Shown here: one piece after another, positions 34,565 to 41,574 of the stretch | How positions within the stretch are numbered: position 1 is the first letter of the stretch | How the letters are laid out: each line of letters opens with the position of its first letter | DNA from: an uncultured Eubacteriales bacterium | GTDB lineage: Bacteria; Bacillota; Clostridia; Christensenellales; CAG-917 | Direction of reading: 5' to 3' | Assembly (NCBI GenBank): GCA_900545885.1 | Contig: URAF01000013.1 | Span: forward strand, 4,875-68,874 | DNA length: 64,000 nt | Translations under genes and position numbers: made by a program | Notes under the pieces: model-generated | Database searches by the model: none | Told to the model about the DNA's origin: nothing | The model's input: the letters and a program-made list of their open reading frames with translations, nothing else

Positions 34565-36026
34565 GTTTTGTGTAAACCAGAAAAACTGACATAAGATATA
34601 TTATTAGTTACTCTGGGCAGAGTCGAATCTTTGAGGCTCTGCCCTTTCCTGTATTATAATGCAGTTCCTGGACATGTCAAGCAGAGCTGGCTAAGCCAGC
34701 CCTCTCAGACAGGAAGCTGCTTATAATCCGGATAGTCTTTCTTCAAAGAAAATCTCCAGCTGCGAATGGATCTGCCCCCAATCCTGTCGGTGACCTGTCC
34801 ATTTTTTCGTGATATCCATCATGGCCAGATACAGCATTTTCAGGAGACTCTCATCGGAAGGAAACACTGTCTTGGCTTTTGTGACCTTCCGGAGCTGGCG
34901 GTTAAATCCCTCGATGGCATTGGTAGTATAGATTAAACGGCGGACTGCTTCCGGATACTTGAAATAGGTCGAAAGATTGGTCCAGTTGTCTTTCCAAGAT
35001 TTCGCTATTTTGGGGTATTTTCCGCTCCATTTGTCATCAAAGCTGTCCAGTTCTGCTAATGCGATTTCTTCCGTTGGAGCCGCATATACACGTTTTAGAT
35101 CGGCCATCAGCGGCTTGAGCTCCTTGTAGGAAACAAACTTCGTTGTATTACGGATCTGATGGATGATGCACTGCTGAATCTCTGTCTGGGGAAAGACAGC
35201 CTCGATTGCCTGGGGAAATCCTGTCAGCCCATCTACACATGCGATCAGGATATCTTCCACGCCACGATTTTTCAGACCATTCAGGATGGAGAGCCAAAAT
35301 TTTGCGCTTTCGTTTTGCCCGACATACATACCGAGCACGTCTTTATATCCCTCCATATCAATCCCGATGGCAATATAAACCGCACGTTTTACAATCCGTC
35401 CTTCGTTACGTACATGATAGTGAATCGCATCCATAAAAACAACTGCATAGATCTCTTCTAAAGGTCTTTCCTGCCATTCTTTCACAATGGGAAGGATCTT
35501 GTCTGTGATCCTGCTGATGGTACTGTCAGAAATTTCGATATCGTATAGTTCCCGCATATGACTTTCGATATCATTCGTAGTCATTCCTTTGGCATACATG
35601 GAAATGATTTTTTCTTCCATATCCTGGGTGACCGTATTCTGGTATTTCTTTACAATCTGTGGTTCAAACTCACCCTTCCGATCACGGGGGATATCGATTT
35701 CCATATCGCCATAACTGGTATGCATTATCTTTTGAGAATGTCCATTTCTGGAATTATCCGTTTCCTTGTTACGATAGTCATACTTAGAATAACCTAATTC
35801 CTCGTCCATCTCCTGATCCAGGGCACTTTCCAGAATGATGGACATCATATCCCTCATGATGGAATTTACATCTGTTCCGTCTTTTACCTTAACATTGTTT
35901 TCTTTCATGTAGTTGCTCATTATTTTCCGAAGAGCTGCTTTTTGTGGGGTATCCTTTTTTCTTGCCATAAAATAAACCTCCAAACTGGTAAGTCTATCTT
36001 ACATCAGTTTGAAGGTTTACACAAAC
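34565..36026. mobile_element. IS256-family insertion sequence nested in the lnu(C) element
   Basis: About 1.46 kb with imperfect terminal inverted repeats: both ends read inward contain TTTGTGTAAACC, then AAACTGA and TAAGATA. A strong hairpin (GGGCAGAG/CTCTGCCC, about 34615-34645) and a GCTGGC stem lie beyond the transposase stop. No matching target duplication is found at its ends, so one flank may have been lost or rearranged. Confidence 0.8.
34721..35968 (-). CDS. IS256-family (mutator-type) transposase
   Basis: 415 residues. The catalytic triad is visible as Asp in VVFMDAIHYHV, Asp in ACVDGLTGFP, and Glu in NAIEGFNRQLRK. The N-terminus (ALDQEMDEELGYSKYDYR, then NSRNGHSQK) is typical. GGAGG lies eight bases before the ATG at 35968; an in-frame TTG is five codons earlier. 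The gene appears intact and is transcribed opposite to lnu(C). Confidence 0.94.
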   Translation of the reverse strand: MARKKDTPQKAALRKIMSNYMKENNVKVKDGTDVNSIMRDMMSIILESALDQEMDEELGYSKYDYRNKETDNSRNGHSQKIMHTSYGDMEIDIPRDRKGEFEPQIVKKYQNTVTQDMEEKIISMYAKGMTTNDIESHMRELYDIEISDSTISRITDKILPIVKEWQERPLEEIYAVVFMDAIHYHVRNEGRIVKRAVYIAIGIDMEGYKDVLGMYVGQNESAKFWLSILNGLKNRGVEDILIACVDGLTGFPQAIEAVFPQTEIQQCIIHQIRNTTKFVSYKELKPLMADLKRVYAAPTEEIALAELDSFDDKWSGKYPKIAKSWKDNWTNLSTYFKYPEAVRRLIYTTNAIEGFNRQLRKVTKAKTVFPSDESLLKMLYLAMMDITKKWTGHRQDWGQIHSQLEIFFEERLSGL

Positions 36027-36053
36027 TTTGGGATACTCCCAATAACAGTTTGT

Positions 36054-36076
36054 AGGGGAGTTCTGATACTCCCCTA
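36054..36076. terminator. Hairpin near the right end of the lnu(C) element
   Basis: AGGGGAGT and ACTCCCCT form a perfect 8-bp stem about 40 bases inside the right inverted repeat. It may have ended the lnu(C) transcript before the IS256 insertion. Confidence 0.5.
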
Positions 36077-36116
36077 TAAAAATGGCTATTTATCAACTGT
36101 TTGTTGTGACATAGCC

Positions 36117-36124
36117 AAAATTTT
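36117..36124. repeat. Target-site duplication, right copy
   Basis: AAAATTTT, abutting the right end of the element; it forms part of the Leu-Lys-Phe codons of the interrupted gene. Confidence 0.85.
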
Positions 36125-36657
36125 AAACAATTTAAGCACCACTTTGAATCATAATCTTGAAAAATATAATCTGTATAGTCATTATGTCTGTCTGATGCTT
36201 CTGTAATTTTTTTTGATAACAATCCTTTCTCGATAATTATTCTAGGATAAGTTGCTACTTCACTTTCAAGTTGATAGGCACTCACTAAAGCGGGACCTAA
36301 CACAATTTGATCATCAATATGCAATTCACCAAATGTTATTGCTCCGCGCAACAAACAGTTATATAAATATAATCCTCTGCTTACCAAATTACCTACAACA
36401 TTAAATATCAACGAAAGCTTTTCAGGAAAATCATTATCATTAACCTTTAAAGCAATAATATAGTTATCGGAAAAAGATCTTACTACCAATTCTTTATTGT
36501 CATTTTGTGAGGATAATAAAAAATTATTTATAAGCCATAACAATTCTAATGTCTCTTTTAAATTGTTTCTAATTCTATTTTTAATACCCAATACATCTAT
36601 AAAAGCAATGAGATAATTACCAGTCGAAGTATATTTTGAATCAAGGTTTTCTATCAT
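36117..36657 (-). pseudogene. N-terminal part of a class III nucleotide-cyclase-like gene, split by transposon
   Basis: 180 intact codons, then the element. Class III cyclase landmarks are in order: FIDVLG (first metal Asp), RSFSDNYIIAL (second Asp), LLRGAITFGEL (matches RxGIxxG), and GPALVSAYQLES (the VNxAARLES region, with Asn and Arg replaced by Ser and Gln). The intact protein would have 236 residues with no TM segment. Such stand-alone divergent cyclases occur in anti-phage loci of the Pycsar type, but no effector gene is visible here, so that role is only a possibility. Present translation would run into the element and stop at 36004. Confidence 0.75.
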
Positions 36658-36671
36658 ACAATTCTAAAACT

Positions 36672-36723
36672 CTTAAATATAAAGGCGAATCTGTAAAAAT
36701 CAAACAGCTTCGCCTTTATATTT
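36672..36723 (-). terminator. Terminator of the five-tRNA cluster
   Basis: A perfect 15-bp stem (36675-36689 with 36709-36723) carries a 19-base loop that itself can pair CTGT/ACAG; a U-rich tail follows on the minus strand. It starts three bases past the tRNA-Lys CCA end. Confidence 0.85.
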
Positions 36724-36725
36724 TC

Positions 36726-36801
36726 TGGTGACCCACCGGAGATTCGAACTCCGGACCATCGCATTAAAAGTGCGGTGCTCTACCGGCTGAGCTAGTGAGT
36801 C
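36726..36801 (-). tRNA. tRNA-Lys (anticodon UUU)
   Basis: Seven-base acceptor stem GACTCAC/GTGGGTC, encoded CCA, T-loop GTTCGAATC, and anticodon loop CTTTTAA. Last gene of the five-tRNA transcript. Confidence 0.95.
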
Positions 36802-36807
36802 ATAATC

Positions 36808-36882
36808 TGGCAGGGGTAGCTGGATTCGAACCAACGAATGCCAGAATCAAAATCTGGTGCCTTACCGCTTGGCGATACCCCT
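36808..36882 (-). tRNA. tRNA-Gln (anticodon UUG)
   Basis: Acceptor AGGGGTA/TACCCCT, G discriminator, encoded CCA, anticodon loop ATTTTGA within the CCAGA/TCTGG stem. Confidence 0.95.
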
Positions 36883-36914
36883 ACGACTCGGTAGGTACCG
36901 AGATTGAGTCAAAG

Positions 36915-36992
36915 TGGGGTGAGTAGTGGGATTCGAACCCACGGCCTTCAGGGCCACAACCTGACGCGCTAACCAACTGCGCTATACCCACC
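36915..36992 (-). tRNA. tRNA-His (anticodon GUG)
   Basis: Anticodon loop TTGTGGC in a CAGG/CCTG stem, an extra 5' G opposite the C discriminator as expected for tRNA-His, and encoded CCA. Confidence 0.94.
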
Positions 36993-36996
36993 GTAA

Positions 36997-37073
36997 TGGC
37001 GAGCCTGAAGAGATTCGAACTCCCGACACACGGCTTAGAAGGCCGTTGCTCTATCCTGCTGAGCTACAGGCTC
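36997..37073 (-). tRNA. tRNA-Arg (anticodon UCU)
   Basis: Acceptor GAGCCTG/CAGGCTC, anticodon loop CTTCTAA in a CGGC/GCCG stem, and encoded CCA. Confidence 0.95.
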
Positions 37074-37079
37074 AAAAGT

Positions 37080-37153
37080 TGGAGCGGGTGATGGGAATCG
37101 GACCCACGCGACCAGCTTGGAAGGCTGGTATTCTACCATTGAACTACACCCGC
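37080..37153 (-). tRNA. tRNA-Gly (anticodon UCC)
   Basis: Acceptor GCGGGTG/CACCCGC, anticodon loop CTTCCAA in a CCAGC/GCTGG stem, and encoded CCA. First gene of the cluster. Confidence 0.95.
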
Positions 37154-37197
37154 ACGAGGTCTTGGTCACCACACGGCACCTCTTTTGATGCTCAAAA

Positions 37198-37226
37198 ATC
37201 TTACCATAAACGAAAACGCTTGTCAA
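37198..37226 (-). promoter_or_regulatory. Promoter of the five-tRNA cluster
   Basis: TTGACA (37221-37226), a 17-base spacer and TAAGAT (37198-37203). Confidence 0.87.
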
Positions 37227-37705
37227 CGATTTTGCGACACATATCGCAAAAGAAAAACAAATGTCGCATCGCCCACCATCGCGCGCGCAAACCGATATAT
37301 AAATCTACGCAATTTCACCGCTTGCATTCCATCTTCAATCCATTTCCAATCAAGCAGAAATGCCCGTCATTTTGTACACTTATCGTGTATAAAATTACGT
37401 TATATTGAATTTATTACAACACGATACGTGCATTAATTAATTGCAGATGCAACATTTATGACACTATTGACAGCAGATTTTGTATAAATTGTAAATTTTG
37501 ATACACGATTTGTATTTTTGTATTTACATCGAAAAACATGCACATTTCTCTTCTATCTCGAAACGTTACTAAAATAAGGAAGTTAAATTTCACCAATTAA
37601 CTCATTATCAAAGACTAATTCAATAGCATTGATTCATGGGTGGCAATGCCTACTACACACTCTTCATAATTAATCCTTGCAGGCAAATAAACAACAAGCA
37701 AAATA
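37227..37705. other. Gene-free A+T-rich region
   Basis: 479 bases with no supportable gene. It lies outside the left att copy of the decayed element. Short recurrences of ACACGAT and TTGTAT words are seen, and TTGACA at about 37467 lacks a good -10 at the right distance. Confidence 0.55.
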
Positions 37706-37729
37706 AAAACACCGCTTTTGCGGTGTTTT
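37706..37729 (-). terminator. Terminator beside the left att copy
   Basis: A perfect 10-bp stem (37706-37715 with 37720-37729, AAAACACCGC/GCGGTGTTTT) with a TTTT loop, followed by a U-rich tail on the minus strand. It has the position relative to the partial tRNA copy that a tRNA terminator would have. Confidence 0.8.
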
Positions 37730-37749
37730 GGTGCGCCCTCAGGGATTCG
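37729..37749. repeat. Attachment-site copy (3' end of tRNA-Lys(CUU))
   Basis: 21 bases identical to 38076..38096, which is the CCA end and acceptor/T-arm part of tRNA-Lys(CUU). Direct orientation and 347-base spacing fit attL/attR of an integrated element. Confidence 0.75.
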
Positions 37750-37819
37750 TAGGAAGCGCCCAGCGGCTTCCGTAATAGCGTATTTGCAATCATCTGTTGG
37801 CGCAACTCGCTTTGCGCCG

Positions 37820-37978
37820 AACCTTTATATCATCGGTGTACCGGAAAAAGACCGTCGGGAGTATATGGGACACGTTTCCGGTAGCCCAATGACGAATGAC
37901 GTTTATACGACGTTTACGCCCGACGTGAAGGCGAAAAATATCTATGATATTTACGGTGATTTTTTACCGAAATTTTGA
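37820..37978 (+). pseudogene. C-terminal remnant of a tyrosine-recombinase integrase
   Basis: About 50 residues from NLYIIGVPEKDRREYMGHVSG through MTNDVYTTFTPDV to IYGDFLPKF. This matches the end of phage or conjugative-element integrases, keeping the GH motif and the catalytic Tyr context (DVYTT). The rest of the domain is missing; the sequence before it is not recognisable. It lies between the two copies of the tRNA-Lys 3' end, consistent with a nearly erased integrative element. Confidence 0.75.
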
Positions 37979-38048
37979 CATCAAATTTGACATCAAATTT
38001 TTATGATTTTGATGTCAGGTAAACAAAGTATACTATTTGTGGGCAATG

Positions 38049-38073
38049 AAAAAACCCACTGTTTAGTGGGTTT
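38049..38073 (-). terminator. Terminator of tRNA-Gly-tRNA-Lys
   Basis: AAACCCACT (38052-38060) and AGTGGGTTT (38065-38073) form a perfect 9-bp stem, followed by a U-tract on the minus strand. Confidence 0.88.
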
Positions 38074-38075
38074 AG

Positions 38076-38096
38076 TGGTGCGCCCTCAGGGATTCG
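38076..38096. repeat. Attachment-site copy inside tRNA-Lys(CUU)
   Basis: Same 21 bases as 37729..37749; this copy belongs to the complete tRNA gene. Confidence 0.75.
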
Positions 38097-38151
38097 AACC
38101 CGGGACCCACTGATTAAGAGTCAGTTGCTCTACCAGCTGAGCTAAGGGCGC
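38076..38151 (-). tRNA. tRNA-Lys (anticodon CUU)
   Basis: Acceptor GCGCCCT/AGGGCGC, anticodon loop CTCTTAA in an ACTGA/TCAGT stem, encoded CCA. Integration target of the decayed element. Confidence 0.95.
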
Positions 38152-38202
38152 ATTTTTCGCGACGAGTACGCAAGTCTGCGGTCATCGTCGCTAACTTTGG
38201 AA

Positions 38203-38277
38203 TGGAGCGGGAGACGGGATTCGGACCCGCGACTTTCACCTTGGCAAGGTGACACTCTACCACTGAGTCACTCCCGC
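38203..38277 (-). tRNA. tRNA-Gly (anticodon GCC)
   Basis: Acceptor GCGGGAG/CTCCCGC, anticodon loop TTGCCAA in a TCACC/GGTGA stem, and encoded CCA. Cotranscribed with the downstream tRNA-Lys. Confidence 0.95.
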
Positions 38278-38296
38278 ATTTCGGTTGCGCTTTAAT

Positions 38297-38325
38297 AATA
38301 TATCAAACATCATTGCTTTTGGCAA
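38297..38325 (-). promoter_or_regulatory. Promoter of tRNA-Gly-tRNA-Lys
   Basis: TTGCCA (38320-38325), a 17-base spacer and TATATT (38297-38302). Confidence 0.8.
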
Positions 38326-38354
38326 CCGATTTTACTAAATTTTAGCCGTCGGCT

Positions 38355-39158
38355 TTATTTTTTGCGTGCCTGCAAATCTTCGGCAAATTTTACGAGGATT
38401 TCGCCATTGGGCAAAGTTCTCGCGCTTTCTCTTGCACGCGCCGTGCATTCCGCTATCAGTTTGCGCGCGCCGTCGACTCCTATTACGGAAACTATCGAGT
38501 TTTTGTCCTTGTCGCCGTCCAGTATATCGTCCACAAGTTGGAACGCGAGTCCGACGTTGGAGGCATATTCCACAACCGCGCTTATCTGTTCGGGGTCGCC
38601 GCCCGCGACAATGGCGCCTGCCTGAAACGCCGCCGTAATAAGCGCGCCCGTTTTCAGAGAATACATGGTCTTGAACTGTTCCGCGGTTTTCATTCCCGCT
38701 ATGTCCATGACCTGCCCTCTCACCATATTTTCGGAAGCTCTGGTCACAACCGAAGCTGCGGAAAGGAAATCGTCGCCGAAGACACGCGCCGCGTTAATCA
38801 ACACCGTTGCCGAACTGCTGAGAAGTGCGTCGCCGACCAAAATGGCGGTGGCTTCGCCGAACTTCTTGTGCACCGTGGGCTGACCTCTGCGCAAATCGTC
38901 GTTGTCCATTGCGGGCAAATCGTCGTGCACCAGCGAATAGCTGTGTATAAGTTCGAGTGCTGCGGCAAGGCTCATAACAGCCCCTTCGGGGAAACGGTCG
39001 CTTATCGCGCTCGCTCCCAGAAATACCGCCGTCGGACGCACGCGTTTGCCGCCCCCGAAACAAGCATAATGCATTGCTTCGTCAAATTTTTCCCCCTTGC
39101 TTTCGAACATTCCGGAGAAATAGACTTCAAAGGATTCCAGAAATTCTTTAACCGTCAT
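38355..39158 (-). CDS. ispA: Polyprenyl (farnesyl/geranylgeranyl) diphosphate synthase
   Basis: 267 residues. The first Asp-rich motif is DDLPAMD (79-85), the second is LVDDILDGDKD, and GGGKRVRP (35-42) binds the isopentenyl substrate. It condenses C5 units to a C15-C20 diphosphate for undecaprenyl and quinone precursors. The start overlaps the xseB stop (ATGA), and only GGAAA precedes it, so it is translationally coupled. The xseA-xseB-ispA order is typical; dxs is not seen after it. Confidence 0.93.
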   Translation of the reverse strand: MTVKEFLESFEVYFSGMFESKGEKFDEAMHYACFGGGKRVRPTAVFLGASAISDRFPEGAVMSLAAALELIHSYSLVHDDLPAMDNDDLRRGQPTVHKKFGEATAILVGDALLSSSATVLINAARVFGDDFLSAASVVTRASENMVRGQVMDIAGMKTAEQFKTMYSLKTGALITAAFQAGAIVAGGDPEQISAVVEYASNVGLAFQLVDDILDGDKDKNSIVSVIGVDGARKLIAECTARARESARTLPNGEILVKFAEDLQARKK

Positions 39159-39382
39159 TTTTCCAAATCAAACTCCTCGGTAAGATTATTCAGTTCGTCA
39201 ACCAGCAAAGCAAGTTTCCCTTTCTCTTTTTTGAGTTCGGACATACAGGTTTTGCTGAGTTCGATACCTTTCTGAAAAGCCGCCACGGCTTCGTCTAGAG
39301 GAACGTCGCCTTCGAGTTTCTTGACGAGGGCTTCGAGTTCCTGCAAACTTTCTTCGAACTTTTTCATTTTTCCGTCTGCCAT
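39155..39382 (-). CDS. xseB: Exodeoxyribonuclease VII small subunit
   Basis: 75 residues with the family pattern KKFEESLQELEALVKKLE, then PLDEAVAAFQKGIELSKTC and an acidic end. XseB forms the small-subunit helices bound to XseA. The ATG at 39382 has GGAGG five bases upstream; in-frame codons further up add a non-family leader. It is 50 bases after xseA and overlaps ispA by four. Confidence 0.94.
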   Translation of the reverse strand: MADGKMKKFEESLQELEALVKKLEGDVPLDEAVAAFQKGIELSKTCMSELKKEKGKLALLVDELNNLTEEFDLEK

Positions 39383-39432
39383 AATTGCCTCCGATTGGCT
39401 CCTTGTTACAATATGCGGGAGCAAACACCGTA

Positions 39433-40656
39433 TCAGTTTTTGTCTGTCGGGTTGTTGTCCTTGATTAAGATTTCTTTGATTTCCGCTTTGAGCGTTCCGT
39501 CGCCGCCCTGCGCGGTTATGGTTTCGCCGACTTTGAGTTTGCGAACGGAAGTCACGCTTTTTCCTGCCGCCTGCACGTAAAAGTATCCGCGCGACAAGAT
39601 TTTGAGCGGGCTCAGACTGTCAAGCATTCCGACCGCGTACTGTGCGCGGTTTTCCGCTTTCTGTACGTTTCTTGTGGCAAGTACGGACAGATTTTCAATC
39701 AGTCTGCGAACTTTGTTGCCGCGCTCCGTGTAGAAAGTCTGCGCCTTGTGACTGACCGTTGTACACGCAACACGCGCACGCGCGCTTTTGCGCTCGAAAT
39801 TGTGTTTGACAAGTCGCACCAGCCTGTCGTCTGTGACTTTCAGGGAGTCGACAAGCGCGTAATAGTCGTACGCCACCATTTCCGCCGCCGCAGTGGGTGT
39901 TGCCGCGCGTTTGTCGGCAACGAAGTCGACCAACGAAAAATCCGTTTCGTGACCGACAGCGGAAATTACAGGTGTTTTCATAGCAAATACCGCTCGCACA
40001 AGTTCCTCGTCGTAAAACGGCGCAAGGTCTTCCAAAGAACCGCCGCCGCGCGCGATTATTATGACGTCGTAACCGAGTTTGTCTACTCGTGCAAGCACTC
40101 CGCTGATTTCGTGCGCCGCACCTTCGCCCTGCACTCTTACGTCGCGGACGATTATGTCGATTACGGGATTTTTCTTGCGTATGGTGGTGTTGATGTCGCG
40201 TATAACCGCTCCCGTTTTGGAAGTCACCACAAGCACGTTGGACACGTACTGCGGAATGGGAACTTTGTATTTGTCGTCGAAAAGTCCTTCTTCGGTGAGT
40301 TTTGCGCGCAAGCGCTCGAACTGCAAAAACAACAACCCTTGTCCCACGGGGGTTATGGACGTTGCCTGCAAAGACAGTCTGCCGCCTTTGACGTAATAGT
40401 CGATTTTACCGCGAAGGATTACGCTTTCGCCGTCTTTGGGTTTGTACGTTCTGGAATAGTTGAAACACACGCAGGAAATCTGCGAATTTTCGTCTTTGAG
40501 CGTGAAATACGCGTGTGCGCCGCTCGTTTTGAACCCCGACACTTCGCCGAACACTTCGAGATACTGAAAAATCGGCGAGTCGAAACACGCTTTGATTGTA
40601 GCGTTGACTTCCGATACGGTTATTGTCTTGTCGGTGAACGGTGTGGCTGTGTTCAT
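39433..40656 (-). CDS. xseA: Exodeoxyribonuclease VII large subunit
   Basis: 407 residues: an N-terminal OB fold (TVSEVNATIKACFD, FGEVSGFK), the catalytic region IARGGGSLEDLAPFYDEELVRA and SAVGHETDFSLVDFVADKRAATPTAAAE in outline, a coiled-coil stretch, and a C-terminal beta domain. It degrades single-stranded DNA. There is no SD: the bases before the ATG are TTTTTTATAAT, the U-tract of a terminator-like hairpin at the end of nusB. Expression may therefore need a separate initiation signal. Confidence 0.94.
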   Translation of the reverse strand: MNTATPFTDKTITVSEVNATIKACFDSPIFQYLEVFGEVSGFKTSGAHAYFTLKDENSQISCVCFNYSRTYKPKDGESVILRGKIDYYVKGGRLSLQATSITPVGQGLLFLQFERLRAKLTEEGLFDDKYKVPIPQYVSNVLVVTSKTGAVIRDINTTIRKKNPVIDIIVRDVRVQGEGAAHEISGVLARVDKLGYDVIIIARGGGSLEDLAPFYDEELVRAVFAMKTPVISAVGHETDFSLVDFVADKRAATPTAAAEMVAYDYYALVDSLKVTDDRLVRLVKHNFERKSARARVACTTVSHKAQTFYTERGNKVRRLIENLSVLATRNVQKAENRAQYAVGMLDSLSPLKILSRGYFYVQAAGKSVTSVRKLKVGETITAQGGDGTLKAEIKEILIKDNNPTDKN

Positions 40657-40661
40657 ATTAT

Positions 40662-40685
40662 AAAAAAGGCGACAAAATCGCCTTA
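40662..40685 (-). terminator. Terminator-like hairpin at the nusB-xseA junction
   Basis: AAGGCGA and TCGCCTT (plus-strand 40666-40672 and 40678-40684) form a 7-bp stem followed by U residues on the minus strand. It overlaps the nusB stop, with the xseA ATG only six bases past its end. Confidence 0.7.
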
Positions 40686-41069
40686 GTCCACAAATTTGGC
40701 AAGTACGCCGTTGACGAACCCGCCCGACTTTTCCGTGCCGTACTTTTTGGCAAGCGTAACGGCTTCGTTAATGACTACCTTTGCGGGAGTGATTTTCTGC
40801 GAAAGCTCGTAAACCGCTATCAGCAATACGACAAGGTCGGGACGGTAAAGCCTGTCCACGGTGTAACGTTCGAGTTTCGACGCAATCTGCGCTTTGAGTG
40901 CGTCGAGGTTTTCCGTCACGCCGAAATAGCAAGCCTTGACGTAGTCCTTGTCCTCGTCCGTAAGGTCGGCGTCGGAGAGAAACAAATCCATCGTTTCGTC
41001 GTGGGTTTCTCCGTAGAAGGTGTACTCGAACACCAGTTTGAAAACATATTCCCTGCTTATTCTTCTCAT
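40683..41069 (-). CDS. nusB: Transcription antitermination factor NusB
   Basis: 128 residues, all-helical. MRRISREYVFKLVFEYTFY, EDKDYVKACYFG, the mid-domain RLYRPDLVVLLIAVYEL and VVINEAVTLAKKYGTEKSGGFVNGVL match NusB closely. With NusE it binds boxA RNA to prevent termination, mainly in rRNA operons. The start overlaps the Asp23 gene by four bases with no SD of its own. A terminator-like hairpin overlaps the stop. Confidence 0.95.
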   Translation of the reverse strand: MRRISREYVFKLVFEYTFYGETHDETMDLFLSDADLTDEDKDYVKACYFGVTENLDALKAQIASKLERYTVDRLYRPDLVVLLIAVYELSQKITPAKVVINEAVTLAKKYGTEKSGGFVNGVLAKFVD

Positions 41070-41410
41070 AGGTCGGTCTGGTTGGGGAAAATAACGCTCA
41101 CTACCTGAACGTTGACGTTATGAACGCGGAACTTGGTTGCGTTTTCGATTTCCGCTTTGACTTTCTGCTGAACTTCGGCGACGACTACGGGCACGCGGTG
41201 ACCGTAAACTATGTTGACAAACACGTCCACCGTAACTTTCTCGTTGGGGAGAAAATAAACGGAAACGCCGCCCCCTCTGATTGAACGCTTGGAGTGGTCG
41301 CGCGAGCGCAAAACTTCGACGCCTTCCACTTCGGATGCGGCGTCGGAAGCCAGCGACATTATTACGTCGGAAAACACCGACAGGTTTTTGGCATTCATTT
41401 CTTTTGGCAT
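41066..41410 (-). CDS. Asp23/Gls24 family envelope-stress protein (YqhY-like)
   Basis: 114 residues of DUF322: VIMSLASDAASEVEGVEVL, a SIRGGGVSVYFL strand, VTVDVFVNIVYGHRVP, and a C-terminal VHNVNVQVVSVIF. The YqhY group is encoded beside nusB or acc genes and is thought to act at the membrane in lipid or envelope balance; its biochemical role is unknown. GGAG lies five bases before the ATG. It heads the asp23-nusB-xseAB-ispA group. Confidence 0.9.
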   Translation of the reverse strand: MPKEMNAKNLSVFSDVIMSLASDAASEVEGVEVLRSRDHSKRSIRGGGVSVYFLPNEKVTVDVFVNIVYGHRVPVVVAEVQQKVKAEIENATKFRVHNVNVQVVSVIFPNQTDL

Positions 41411-41427
41411 AATTGCTCCGTCAAACG

Positions 41428-41456
41428 ATTATATCACAAACACTCGGCATACGCAA
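41428..41456 (-). promoter_or_regulatory. Promoter of asp23-nusB
   Basis: TTGCGT (41451-41456), a 17-base spacer and TATAAT (41428-41433), 17 bases before the asp23 ATG. Confidence 0.78.
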
Positions 41457-41574
41457 GGCGTTGAACGCACCGCACATTTGCAAATTTTGCCGCATTGTGA
41501 AATAACCACCGCCAAACGCAGAACGCAATTCCTCACGGCAAAAAACCTTTAATATTGCGCTTATGACGTATTTA

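Larger units (their letters stand above)
32895..36116. mobile_element. IS1595-family lnu(C) transposable element with nested IS256 element
   Basis: 3,222 bases bounded by 8-bp direct repeats. The left end (TGCTCTGTCACAACAAATGG at 32895) and the right end read inward (GGCTATGTCACAACAAACAG from 36116) match at 21 of their first 25 bases. Contents in order: IS1595-type transposase, lnu(C), and an IS256-family element inserted between lnu(C) and the right end. Without the nested part the unit is about 1.76 kb, similar to the lnu(C) transposon MTnSag1 described in Streptococcus agalactiae. Base composition and codon use differ from the core genome, pointing to recent transfer. Confidence 0.85.

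Noticed and set aside
36004..36116. Native C-terminus of the cyclase-like protein
   Set aside because: These codons lie inside the lnu(C) and IS256 element ends; the true tail is at 32717-32886.
40654..40662. TATAAT directly before xseA as a promoter
   Set aside because: No -35 at a fitting distance, and the bases are better explained as the U-tract of the nusB-end hairpin.
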